DNA of 15,190 bases from an uncultured Bacteroidota bacterium (GCA_903912435.1 CAIWHI010000678.1:1-15190); one strand, 5' to 3'; counted from the stretch's first letter, positions 1 through 6,979 are shown. Translations and numbers: made by a program. Notes: a model not told the origin generated them from the letters alone.

Positions 1-638
1 CAGATGGGGAGGATGCCCCGGCAACTATTCCGCAACTATTGGAACATTTTGATACCGATATAGTAAATGTGGTTAGGAGTGAGCGCCGCGAATCGCCCTT
101 ATTCAAGATTTTTTATTGTCTGTATAAATTTTTATTCCGGCTGATTACCCTCAAGAGAATGAATTTTGGCAATTTTTGCCTCATCAACCGCAGGGTTATG
201 GAGACGGCTATATACAGCACTTTTTCACATTTTGCCGCCTTCCTATCCAAACAAAAGGCACCCACAAAATACATTGTAGCTAAGCGTGAAGAACGCCTTG
301 GAGGTAAATCTAAAATGGGGTTCCGTAGGTTGTTCATACATGCATTTATGTCGTTTGTGGAATATGGAGAAGATATGCTCATGCTATTTTTCAAAGGTTT
401 TATATTCATTATCCTGGTGTTGGGCATTAGTGTAGGCTATGTTTTGTATCAGAAATTCGTAACCCAAGCAGCCATACCGGGTTGGGCCAGCATAGCTATT
501 CTCGGAATGGTGAATATAGCTATACTCTGCATGGGTTTCTTTGTACTTGGACTACTATTAATACACCTGAACAACCAGAACCCCAATACCAAAATGCCTA
601 TTTATGAAATTGGAACCCAGGAAGCCGATGAAAAATAG
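1..638 (+). CDS. Glycosyltransferase family 2, polyprenyl-phosphate sugar transferase type (C-terminal part; 5' end outside window)
   Basis: The reading frame is open from base 3, so the start lies upstream of the window. The first visible residues, DGEDAPATIPQLL, fit the end of the DxD nucleotide-sugar-binding region of GtrB/DPM1-like GT2 enzymes (usually DxDxQDPPE). They are followed by the family pattern DIVNVVRSERRES, a FYRL-like stretch, and the GDFrLmsR equivalent (NFGNFCLINRRV). The tail has two hydrophobic segments, around MLMLFFKGFIFIILVLGISV and SIAILGMVNIAILCMGFFVL, as in the membrane-anchored GtrB/ArnC/DPM1 subfamily. Known members move a sugar from a nucleotide donor to undecaprenyl or dolichyl phosphate on the cytoplasmic face. 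The sugar here cannot be told. The stop overlaps the start of the next gene by 11 bases, which argues for one operon and for supply of a lipid-linked sugar to that neighbour. Confidence 0.85.
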   Translation, partial: DGEDAPATIPQLLEHFDTDIVNVVRSERRESPLFKIFYCLYKFLFRLITLKRMNFGNFCLINRRVMETAIYSTFSHFAAFLSKQKAPTKYIVAKREERLGGKSKMGFRRLFIHAFMSFVEYGEDMLMLFFKGFIFIILVLGISVGYVLYQKFVTQAAIPGWASIAILGMVNIAILCMGFFVLGLLLIHLNNQNPNTKMPIYEIGTQEADEK

Positions 639-2211
639 GTACTTATATATATTGGCCTTATTCTCCATCACCCTTATTTTAAGGCTGATATTATTGGGTT
701 ATTACAACAATAATTTCGGCGGCATAGAGCCAAATGTTATCTATGGTATTCAACGTCTATTACTGGGGCAACCACTATACCAATCGCCAGAGATAGGCTC
801 GTTTGCCATAATGCAGTATATGCAACTATGGTATTATTTATGTGCATCAATAGCCAAACTACTTCATATTGAGGCCCTAAATGTTCAATGTATTTATATT
901 GTCTGCCGCAGCACAGCACTCATCTTCAATCTGCTTACAGTATTCGTTGTTGCCCTACATGCCCGAAAGACAGGTTATCAGTGGAAGCATGCCCTCATAC
1001 TAGGTATGCCCGTTCTAATCTTACTTACCTCCCATTACTACACAAGGGGCGATAGTATGCACTTATTCTTCTTTGTAACCACGATTTACCAGTTGATCCA
1101 CCATTTTCAAAAACGTAATCTGCCCATCCTACTTCTTTTAGCATTTACCACAGCACTCTGCCTCCTTACCAAGCAAAGCGGATTGTTTTTGGTAGGGTAT
1201 ATTGGTTTTTGCCTATTTTTAAGTGATTCACAATTCTACCACGACAAAGATGTGCAGAATACGGCACCCTCTCCGGCCTGTCCCGCTTCTTCAGCGGGAG
1301 AGAGGGCCGGGCTGAGGCCTTTTTTGGCAATTGTTATCTACCTTACTTTACTTTTCTTATTTACTTTTATTGCATACTTACTGATTAATAACGCCCAATG
1401 GCACCTATTCTACCAAAATGCCTGGTTAGGGCTCAGAAACGGTTTTTCAGCACAATTACTTATCGATTTATTTACCAGCCAGTATTATCTCGATTTTATA
1501 CCCTGCTATCTGGCAGGTGGTCTCATAATCTGGTTGGCAATTAGGAAGATAAAGGACCCGCAATTCAGGCTATTGGCAACAGGGGTATTATTATCCTTTG
1601 GTTTTGCCTTGCTAACCGGATTAAAAAAAGGGAGCAGCAACAATTACTTCACCGAATTTCTGGTTTTTATTGTCCTATCACTTCCGGTGCTAATGAAATC
1701 AGAACTTGCCCAAACTTATTTTATCAAAATCAGGGGTAGAGGTCTAACCTTTTCTAATACCGTTTGGGTGGCGGTACTGATACTCATAACCTCAAAAGCT
1801 CTAGGACTTTTCAGCATAATGTATATAGATAAAAGCCTAAAAAACGACAAGGGTGAATACGACAGAGACTTAGCATTATACAATTGGTTTACCCAAGACT
1901 TGCACATAGACAGCACTACCAAAATCTATTTTACCGAGCGGTATTTCCTCGACAATCTGTTTATAAACCACAGTATTATGCCCACAAAAGATGTGGTAAG
2001 CCAGGTTTACGAGGCCAATACCACTACCTACAATTATTCAGCCTTTAAGGAAGGTATAAATAAGGGTATGGTTCAGTACATAGTTACCGACAAAAAGGAT
2101 GATAACATCAACCAAAGGGCCAGGGAAATACCCATGATACAATTCGAGACCTCCAAATTCAGGCGGATAGATGAGAAATTTGGGTTTGTTATTTATCAAT
2201 TTACCCCTTAG
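628..2211 (+). CDS. GT-C-type integral membrane glycosyltransferase (PMT/ArnT-like, family 39-like)
   Basis: About 527 residues with roughly ten or more hydrophobic segments, ending in a soluble domain of about 120 residues (from DKSLKNDKGEYDRD on) that should face the periplasm. The first loop after the N-terminal membrane helix contains GGIEPNVIYGIQRLLLGQPLY, which sits where GT-C enzymes keep their acidic catalytic residue. This family transfers sugars from polyprenyl-phosphate donors onto proteins or lipids. The preceding gene encodes a likely donor synthase, and the two overlap by 11 bases. I chose ATG 628 (MKNRYLYILALF) over ATG 604 because AGGAAG lies just upstream of it and the protein then starts directly with a membrane anchor; 604 would add eight polar residues. 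A hydrophilic, GC-rich stretch (residues encoded by about 1261-1318) is a palindromic repeat inserted in frame. The 3' end overlaps the convergent VOC gene by 11 bases. The acceptor is unknown. Confidence 0.75.
   Translation: MKNRYLYILALFSITLILRLILLGYYNNNFGGIEPNVIYGIQRLLLGQPLYQSPEIGSFAIMQYMQLWYYLCASIAKLLHIEALNVQCIYIVCRSTALIFNLLTVFVVALHARKTGYQWKHALILGMPVLILLTSHYYTRGDSMHLFFFVTTIYQLIHHFQKRNLPILLLLAFTTALCLLTKQSGLFLVGYIGFCLFLSDSQFYHDKDVQNTAPSPACPASSAGERAGLRPFLAIVIYLTLLFLFTFIAYLLINNAQWHLFYQNAWLGLRNGFSAQLLIDLFTSQYYLDFIPCYLAGGLIIWLAIRKIKDPQFRLLATGVLLSFGFALLTGLKKGSSNNYFTEFLVFIVLSLPVLMKSELAQTYFIKIRGRGLTFSNTVWVAVLILITSKALGLFSIMYIDKSLKNDKGEYDRDLALYNWFTQDLHIDSTTKIYFTERYFLDNLFINHSIMPTKDVVSQVYEANTTTYNYSAFKEGINKGMVQYIVTDKKDDNINQRAREIPMIQFETSKFRRIDEKFGFVIYQFTP
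1266..1318 (+). repeat. GC-rich palindromic repeat inserted in frame in the GT-C gene
   Basis: The stretch is far richer in GC than the surrounding gene. It holds a perfect 7-bp hairpin, TCCCGCT (1281-1287) and AGCGGGA (1293-1299) with a TCTTC loop, and outer complementary blocks CCCTCT (1267-1272 region) and AGAGGG. It reads through without a stop as a polar loop, TAPSPACPASSAGERAGLRP, between two membrane segments. A related element lies at 10631-10690 and shares GCCTGTCC, the central hairpin architecture, GAGnGGCCGGG and a TGAGG end. I infer a small dispersed palindromic element, possibly mobile. Confidence 0.75.
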
Positions 2212-2587
2212 CCGGCGTAGTCACCCACCATGTATTGCCATACGGGTCTAAAATACCACCGGTACGACCATAAGATTGGTCGCTCATAGGCATTACCGAC
2301 GTGGCACCATTTTCAAGTGCCAATTTGTAAGCAACATCAGCATCAGGCACATAAATGAACATACCCGCATTTTGCACCCCAAACCGATCATTACTTTCAC
2401 TAAACATAATCACACTTCCACCAATATTTATTTCCCCATGAAGTATAATGTCCTCACCCTGCATCATCTTCATCTTTACCTCAGCACCAAAAACTTTCTG
2501 TGTAAAATCCAGAAAACCAAGTGCCCCCTTTACAATAAGGTAGGGCATGATGCAATTGTAACCTGCAGGGATGTAATTTGTAGACAT
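2201..2587 (-). CDS. VOC (glyoxalase/bleomycin-resistance/PhnB-like) family protein
   Basis: 128 residues, the normal length for a single-module PhnB-like VOC protein. Family marks are the N-terminal NCIMPYLIVKGALGFLDFTQKVFGAE (a beta-alpha-beta start with FYxxvFGAe-like pattern), HGEINIGGSVIMFSE with a candidate metal-ligand His, FIYVPDADVAYKLALENGATSVMP, and the C-terminal YGRTGGILDPYGNTWWVTT, which matches the PhnB/3-demethylubiquinone-like consensus (YGxrxGxxxDPfGhxW). These proteins bind a metal or small substrate in a cup made of paired modules and usually act as dimers; the substrate is not predictable here. The gene is convergent with the GT-C gene (tails overlap by 11 bases) and lies 53 bases downstream of the broken zeta toxin on the same strand, so it may be read through from that unit. 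Confidence 0.85.
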   Translation of the reverse strand: MSTNYIPAGYNCIMPYLIVKGALGFLDFTQKVFGAEVKMKMMQGEDIILHGEINIGGSVIMFSESNDRFGVQNAGMFIYVPDADVAYKLALENGATSVMPMSDQSYGRTGGILDPYGNTWWVTTPAKG

Positions 2588-2640
2588 TTGGAGATGATGT
2601 TTAGGAAATAAAAATAAGCCTTTTTTTGTTTAACCAGTAT

Positions 2641-3305
2641 CTATTTATTCTTCAAATAATTCCGGTAATATTCTTTTACATCTTCTTTCGATGAAAATTC
2701 TTCATTGATTACTAACTTCTTACCTAAGGTTTCATTGGGTTGTATCAATAGATTGTTAACCCAATTAGGTGGATTATCAACAAGGAGTTTTGTTTTTGAA
2801 TTTTCAATTTCGCAAATTGGAGTGCAAAATGTGGAATTATCTAATAATAATATTTTATTTGGCGCACCAAGGTAATGTTGCAAAAGTTTCAAACTAGTTC
2901 TATATCTTTCTTCGACAATATTAGGTGAAACATAGTGCTCTCCTCTTAATACTCTTTCAGCAATTCGTTCATTAAGAAGGCCTAAATTATCAGTTGACAA
3001 GTAAATGATATTTACTTCATAGCCTGATTTTTGAATTCCTAATAAAAACTTCCAGGTATCAACATCACACAAGTTTGTTTCAAATCCATATGGGTTTCCT
3101 GCTTCAATATTATCCTGTAGTAATTTGGATGCTTCCATATTACTATATTCATAAGTATTGATATTGGTGGCTATACCTGCAAGTCTTATTTGTTTTGCAA
3201 TTTCATCTGAATTGATAATTGGTATGCCTTTGGAACAATATCGTAAGTACTTGTAGTTTTCCCAATACCATTCGGGCCAGCAGTTACATATAGTTTGCGA
3301 ATCAT
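2641..3305 (-). pseudogene. Zeta-toxin family kinase, disrupted by a one-base frameshift after the P-loop
   Basis: Read from ATG 3305-3303, the first 26 residues are MIRKLYVTAGPNGIGKTTST and then YDIVPK. This is a clear Walker A motif (GPNGIGKTT) at the position usual in zeta toxins, but the frame is then lost. From about 3228 the family homology goes on in another frame, GIPIINSDEIAKQIR, with the catalytic-base-like NSDE. It continues with GFETNL, the arginine-containing region RVLRGEHYVSPNIVEERYRTSL, and LLLDNS. One extra base (for example GGG instead of GG at 3228-3227) would restore a protein of about 220 residues. Known zeta toxins phosphorylate UDP-N-acetylglucosamine or other small molecules. 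The start is fixed by an ATGA overlap with the preceding 76-residue gene, the layout of a coupled antitoxin-toxin pair. A longer open frame starting at 3363 exists but runs in the wrong frame over the P-loop. As written, neither frame has both P-loop and catalytic base, so the toxin should be dead. A sequencing error is the main alternative. Confidence 0.8.
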
Positions 3306-3532
3306 AAACTCCCTTTGGCAATTTCCACCCTACCATCGGCATATTCTGCCATTGTGATACCATTTTTGCTAAAATATATTGGCGAACCCTTTGAAAATGC
3401 TTTTTCCTTAGCCCTTTTAACTATTGATTCTGAGGCCAATTTCAATTTAAATTCATCTGCCGTCATCTCGAAACATGATTTTTCAGCCCCACCATAGTTT
3501 AGGTAAACCGGTTCAATGGTATGATTTGTCAT
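3302..3532 (-). CDS. Small protein coupled to the zeta toxin; candidate antitoxin
   Basis: 76 residues, soluble, without signal peptide or membrane segment. The C-terminal half, SPIYFSKNGITMAEYADGRVEI, looks like a small beta-rich segment. I do not recognise a named family, and it does not read like classical epsilon. Its stop TGA overlaps the toxin ATG as ATGA (3302-3305), so translation of the two is probably coupled. An exact Bacteroidota -7 box, TAATTTTG, lies 15 bases before the ATG. Order (small gene first), overlap and own promoter all fit an antitoxin that is made first, but the antitoxin role is inferred from position only. With the toxin broken, the gene may be a relic or may still neutralise related toxins elsewhere. 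Confidence 0.7.
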   Translation of the reverse strand: MTNHTIEPVYLNYGGAEKSCFEMTADEFKLKLASESIVKRAKEKAFSKGSPIYFSKNGITMAEYADGRVEIAKGSL

Positions 3533-3547
3533 AGATTGTACTTTCTA

Positions 3548-3555
3548 CAAAATTA
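3548..3555 (-). promoter_or_regulatory. -7 promoter box of the antitoxin-toxin pair
   Basis: Minus-strand TAATTTTG is an exact match to the Bacteroidota TAnnTTTG box, 15 bases upstream of the antitoxin start. A clear -33 TTTG is not seen at the expected spacing (TTAC is there instead), so the call rests on the -7 box and its position. Confidence 0.5.
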
Positions 3556-3624
3556 CGTAAAATGATGCTAATTTGTAATAATTAGCTTGTAGCCCGAAAT
3601 GGCAGCCTAAATTAAAATCCCCCC

Positions 3625-3732
3625 TCACTTCTTCAACCTCCTGGGTTTCCTCCCACTAAAAATATGAAAACCCGTTCTTAAAAATAATATTGAAACAATT
3701 ACCCAAAATCCTATTACCAATCTGATATCCAT
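3625..3732 (-). CDS. Possible 35-residue single-pass membrane peptide
   Basis: ATG 3732-3730 to TGA 3627-3625 reads as a peptide with an acidic-basic start (MDIR), a hydrophobic helix of about 15 residues (LVIGFWVIVSILFL), a short linker, and a strongly basic tail (SGRKPRRLKK). This is the layout of small single-pass membrane proteins with the positive tail expected in the cytoplasm. A -7-like TAATTTTA (one mismatch to TAnnTTTG) lies roughly 10 to 17 bases upstream. I recognise no family. It could be chance in an AT-rich spacer, but the amphipathic composition is suggestive. Confidence 0.35.
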   Translation of the reverse strand: MDIRLVIGFWVIVSILFLRTGFHIFSGRKPRRLKK

Positions 3733-3789
3733 AAATCTTTTTTAAAATTACAGGTGGTGCATACATTTTGTTCACCCTCCTCACTTACC

Positions 3790-3828
3790 GAAAAATTAGC
3801 CTGTACCATTTTGTGGCACAGGCTAATC
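3790..3828 (-). terminator. Intrinsic terminator of icd
   Basis: Perfect 10-bp inverted repeat ATTAGCCTGT (3795-3804) and ACAGGCTAAT (3818-3827). It is followed on the minus strand by TTTTT (3795-3791), about 40 bases after the icd stop. Confidence 0.85.
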
Positions 3829-3869
3829 AACAATGTAATTATGTTAGCATTTCAATGAAATACTGAGTA

Positions 3870-5099
3870 CTAAAAATTCAATTTTGCTTTTAATCCTTCA
3901 TTCAGTGCATCCAGGAATTCCTCGGTATACAAGTAATCCTTACCATGGCTCACTTTATTTCCGCTTACGCATACAGCAAGGTCTTTAGTCATCTTGCCGC
4001 TTTCTACGGTTTCAACACATACCTGCTCCAGTGCATTTGAGAAATTAATCAACTCCTCATTTCCATCCAGTTTACCACGGAAAGCCAGACCCCGTGTCCA
4101 TGCAAAGATTGATGCAATAGGGTTTGTTGATGTTGGGTTTCCTTTCTGGTATTCGCGGTAGTGGCGGGTCACGGTACCATGGGCTGCTTCAGCTTCCATA
4201 GTCTGTCCATCAGGAGTAATTAATACTGATGTCATCAAACCAAGTGAGCCAAAACCCTGTGCCACTGTATCGCTCTGCACATCACCATCATAGTTTTTAC
4301 AAGCCCATACAAAATTGCCATTCCATTTCAATGCACTGGCTACCATGTCGTCAATGAGGCGGTGTTCGTAAACAATACCACATTTTTCAAACTCAGCCTT
4401 GAACTCGTTGTTATAGATGTCTTCAAAAATATCCTTGAAGCGGCCATCATATTTTTTAAGGATTGTATTCTTGGTACTGAGGTATAAAGGCCATTTTTTA
4501 GATAAGGCCATATTGAAGCAGGAACGTGCAAAACCCATGATTGACTCATCGGTATTGTACATAGCCAGTGCTACGCCATCACCCTTAAAGTTGTACACTT
4601 CAAATTCAGATACCTTACCGTCTTCGCCTTCAAACTTAATAGTCAGCTTGCCCTTGCCCTTGGTTACGAAATCTGTAGCCCTATACTGGTCGCCAAATGC
4701 ATGACGGCCTATACAAATAGGTGCTGTCCAATTTGGCACAAGGCGTGGGATATTGCTCATCACAATTGGCTCACGGAATACAGTACCATCCAGAATGTTA
4801 CGGATAGTGCCGTTAGGGCTCTTCCACATTTGTTTCAGGTTAAATTCCTTTACCCTTGCTTCATCAGGTGTAATGGTGGCACACTTAATACCTACACCAT
4901 ATTGCCTCACGGCATTTGCAGCATCTATAGTTACCTGGTCATTGGTTTCATCCCTGTATTCCATGCCAAGGTCGTAGTACTTAATATCAATATCCAGGTA
5001 TGGGAGAATCAATTTCTCCTTAATGTATTTCCAAATGATGCGCGTCATTTCATCGCCATCCATTTCCACTACCGGATTTGCAACTTTTATTTTAGCCAT
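3870..5099 (-). CDS. icd: Isocitrate dehydrogenase, NADP-dependent (eukaryotic-like homodimeric type)
   Basis: 409 residues, the usual length of IDH1/IDH2-like NADP enzymes (EC 1.1.1.42). It oxidatively decarboxylates isocitrate to 2-oxoglutarate in the TCA cycle and yields NADPH. Visible marks are CATITPDEARVKEF, the substrate loop KSPNGTIRN (residues 93-101) with the conserved Ser and Arg, LDGTVFREPI (Arg109), GRHAFGDQYRATD (Arg132), LIDDMVA and NYDGDVQSDTVAQGFGSLGLM with the metal-binding aspartates, and EAAHGTVTRHYREYQKG. In that last stretch the Arg-His pair is the NADP-2'-phosphate contact of this subfamily. Transcribed alone, with a promoter box upstream and a clear hairpin terminator downstream; divergent from the MBL-rhodanese gene. 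No odd features. Confidence 0.97.
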   Translation of the reverse strand: MAKIKVANPVVEMDGDEMTRIIWKYIKEKLILPYLDIDIKYYDLGMEYRDETNDQVTIDAANAVRQYGVGIKCATITPDEARVKEFNLKQMWKSPNGTIRNILDGTVFREPIVMSNIPRLVPNWTAPICIGRHAFGDQYRATDFVTKGKGKLTIKFEGEDGKVSEFEVYNFKGDGVALAMYNTDESIMGFARSCFNMALSKKWPLYLSTKNTILKKYDGRFKDIFEDIYNNEFKAEFEKCGIVYEHRLIDDMVASALKWNGNFVWACKNYDGDVQSDTVAQGFGSLGLMTSVLITPDGQTMEAEAAHGTVTRHYREYQKGNPTSTNPIASIFAWTRGLAFRGKLDGNEELINFSNALEQVCVETVESGKMTKDLAVCVSGNKVSHGKDYLYTEEFLDALNEGLKAKLNF

Positions 5100-5169
5100 A
5101 TGGTATTTATATATTTAAATAATAGAAAGAAATTGTCTCCAAAATACCTTTTTCGGATGAAAAAGTGCA

Positions 5170-5177
5170 CAAAGGTA
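5170..5177 (-). promoter_or_regulatory. Putative -7 box of icd
   Basis: Minus-strand TACCTTTG is an exact match to TAnnTTTG, 70 bases before the icd start. No TTTG is found at the usual -33 spacing. The identical octamer occurs before two other genes in this window. Confidence 0.45.
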
Positions 5178-5313
5178 ATGAATTGGGCAAAGAATAGAAT
5201 GATTTACGTCAAATAGGCCCACCTTTAACGAGCGGATAATTATAGATATGATTACACATTGAAGATGTTGAACAAATAATATCCTGCAAAATACCAGCCA
5301 CCCCACACTAATA

Positions 5314-5339
5314 AATAATATTTATGCTTCAATATTATT
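5314..5339. repeat. Perfect 9-bp inverted repeat, candidate operator
   Basis: AATAATATT (5314-5322) and AATATTATT (5331-5339) are exact reverse complements with an 8-base spacer. The right arm ends 18 bases before the -7 box of the persulfide dioxygenase-like gene, so it covers the -33 region. Such a position fits a repressor or activator site; AT-rich arms also arise by chance. Confidence 0.45.
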
Positions 5340-5357
5340 ACCCGCAGTCATTTTTCC

Positions 5358-5365
5358 TACCTTTG
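5358..5365 (+). promoter_or_regulatory. -7 promoter box of the MBL-rhodanese gene
   Basis: TACCTTTG, an exact TAnnTTTG match, lies 50 bases before the ATG. The -33 side is occupied by the right arm of the inverted repeat rather than by a clear TTTG. Confidence 0.55.
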
Positions 5366-5415
5366 TTCTCCCTTCCACCTAAGCGATTCACATATTTTCT
5401 TATTTCAATTTATCA

Positions 5416-6819
5416 ATGGAGATTAAACAATTGTATACAGGCTGCCTCAGCGAGGCTGCATATTTTATTGCCAGCGAAGGTGAGGCTGCCATTATTGACC
5501 CCCTGCGCGATGTAGATACCTATATTAAAATGGCCGAGGAAAAGGGTGTGAAAATCAAATATATTTTCGAAACCCATTTTCATGCCGACTTTGTAAGCGG
5601 TCATATCGATTTGTCACACAAAACCGGTGCGCCTATTGTTTATGGTCCGGGTACTGAAGCTGGATTTAAGGTGACTGTTGCCAAAGATGGTGAGGAATTT
5701 TCTATAGGAAAAATCAAAATCAAGGTACTTCATACTCCTGGTCATACCCTGGAAAGCTCTTGCTTCCTCCTGAGCGACGAGGCTGGTGAGCCAAATTGCA
5801 TTTTTACGGGTGATACCCTGTTTGTAGGCGATGTGGGCCGTCCCGACCTGTTTAGTGGTAATCTGGATAAGGAAGACCTTGCTGCTATGATGTATCATTC
5901 ATTGAGGGATAAGATTATGCCCCTTAGCGATAATATTATAGTTTATCCTGCACATGGCCCTGGGTCATCATGTGGCAAAAACCTTGGTCCTGAAACATTT
6001 AGCACCATAGGTGTGCAAAAAGCCACCAACTATGCCCTGCAGGAAATGAACGAAGCCGAATTCATTAAAAAAGTCACTACCGGCCTCAATACTCCTCCTG
6101 CCTACTTCCCTATTAATGCCAAGCTCAATTCGCGTGGAGTAGAAAGTATAGATGATGTGTACGAAAAAGGATTAGTAGCCCTATCGGTAGCTGAATTCAA
6201 GCAGAAAATTAAAGAAGGATTGACCATTCTTGATACCAGACCATCAACAGTGTTTACCACAGGGTTTATACCTGAGTCTATCAGTATAGGCCTCGATGGT
6301 CGCTTTGCTGAATTTGCAGGTATCATCATCCCATTCAGTGATTCATTAATCATTGTTGCCGAAAACGGTAAGGAAAAAGAAACCATTACCCGCCTTGCCA
6401 GGGTGGGCCTTGATAATATTCATGGCTACCTGAATGGTGGATATGAAGCATGGGTAGAAGCCGGTGAGCAAATTGACCTGATTATAGACATTGAGCCAGA
6501 CGAATTAGCAATGGATATACCGTTCGATGATATGCTGGAGATTATTGACGTACGCAAACCCGGTGAGTTTGAAACCGCCCACATAAAAGGTGCCATCAAT
6601 ATACCAGTAGATACCCTTACCGACCCACTCAATGTAGCTATGCTGGATGATAATGCCAATCTATACGTGCATTGTGCCGGTGGTTACCGCTCGGTAATAG
6701 CATGTAGCCTCCTTAAGCGCCAGGGCATGCACAACCTCCGCAATGTATTAGGCGGTTTTGGCAAAATAAAAAATGAAAAAGGCATTACCGTAGTTCAGGC
6801 CGAAAAAGCCAGCGCATAA
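5416..6819 (+). CDS. MBL-fold persulfide dioxygenase-like protein with two rhodanese domains
   Basis: 467 residues. Residues 1-235 are a metallo-beta-lactamase fold of the ETHE1/persulfide dioxygenase branch: THFHADFVSGH (His54, His56, Asp58), HTPGHT (His110), GDTLFVGDVGRPDL (Asp133) and YPAHGPGSSCG. By family comparison His54, His110 and Asp133 should hold the iron. Residues about 256-350 are a degenerate rhodanese domain (RLARVGLDNIHGYLNGGYEAW) whose cysteine position reads VAENGKE, so it lacks the catalytic Cys. Residues about 365-460 are a second rhodanese domain with active-site loop HCAGGYRS (Cys420). Known relatives (CstB-like fusions) oxidise glutathione or other low-molecular-weight persulfide to sulfite and pass sulfur through the rhodanese module. 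A role in sulfide detoxification is likely; the exact substrate is not visible. Single-gene unit with its own promoter box and terminator. Confidence 0.92.
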   Translation: MEIKQLYTGCLSEAAYFIASEGEAAIIDPLRDVDTYIKMAEEKGVKIKYIFETHFHADFVSGHIDLSHKTGAPIVYGPGTEAGFKVTVAKDGEEFSIGKIKIKVLHTPGHTLESSCFLLSDEAGEPNCIFTGDTLFVGDVGRPDLFSGNLDKEDLAAMMYHSLRDKIMPLSDNIIVYPAHGPGSSCGKNLGPETFSTIGVQKATNYALQEMNEAEFIKKVTTGLNTPPAYFPINAKLNSRGVESIDDVYEKGLVALSVAEFKQKIKEGLTILDTRPSTVFTTGFIPESISIGLDGRFAEFAGIIIPFSDSLIIVAENGKEKETITRLARVGLDNIHGYLNGGYEAWVEAGEQIDLIIDIEPDELAMDIPFDDMLEIIDVRKPGEFETAHIKGAINIPVDTLTDPLNVAMLDDNANLYVHCAGGYRSVIACSLLKRQGMHNLRNVLGGFGKIKNEKGITVVQAEKASA

Positions 6820-6837
6820 AATTTTAGTATCAGTTTT

Positions 6838-6875
6838 AAAAGCCCCATCTTAACATGGTTATGGTGGGGCTTTAT
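6838..6875 (+). terminator. Intrinsic terminator of the MBL-rhodanese gene
   Basis: AAAGCCCCA (6839-6847) pairs with TGGGGCTTT (6865-6873), 9 bp, 20 bases after the stop. The downstream T run is short (TTTATTATT). Confidence 0.8.
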
Positions 6876-6951
6876 TATTGGAAGAATTTTGGTAGGATTT
6901 ACTATTTGGTGAAAATCTATATTGCCTCCAATGATTACAATATATAAAATC

Positions 6952-6979
6952 AAAAAAGGGTTCACCGCAGTGAGCCCTT
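6952..6979 (-). terminator. Intrinsic terminator of the desaturase gene
   Basis: On the minus strand, GGGCTCAC and GTGAACCC form an 8-bp stem (one G-U pair) with a 4-base loop, followed by six T (plus-strand A run 6952-6957). It lies about 40 bases after the desaturase stop. Confidence 0.8.

Larger units (their letters stand above)
3533..3869. other. Intergenic region between the antitoxin gene and icd
   Basis: 337 bases. It holds the promoter box of the antitoxin gene at its left end, a possible 35-residue membrane peptide gene on the minus strand (3625-3732), and the hairpin terminator of icd at 3790-3828. Nothing else stands out; no tRNA-like or riboswitch-like structure was seen. Confidence 0.6.
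5100..5415. other. Divergent promoter region of icd and the MBL-rhodanese gene
   Basis: 316 bases with a TACCTTTG box on each strand, one facing each gene, and a perfect AT-rich inverted repeat at 5314-5339 near the rightward promoter. No convincing gene is seen; the open frames here have no start context or recognisable product. Confidence 0.6.

Noticed and set aside
2201..2211. Shared meaning of the three 11-base gene overlaps (628-638, 2201-2211, 13151-13161)
   Set aside because: One is convergent and two are tandem; the equal length looks like coincidence.
3224..3236. Programmed -1 frameshifting at CCAAAGG to make a full zeta toxin
   Set aside because: The site does not fit X XXY YYZ (the base before CCA is T), and no downstream stimulatory hairpin is evident, so a mutation or sequencing error is the simpler reading.
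3306..3363. Upstream extension of the longer zeta-toxin frame (start at 3363)
   Set aside because: The residues it adds, and those up to the frameshift, are non-homologous and overlap the antitoxin gene out of frame. The real P-loop is in the frame starting at 3305.
4701..5216. 171-residue open frame on the plus strand opposite icd
   Set aside because: It is the antisense shadow of a strongly conserved dehydrogenase; its product has no recognisable motif and its start lies inside icd.
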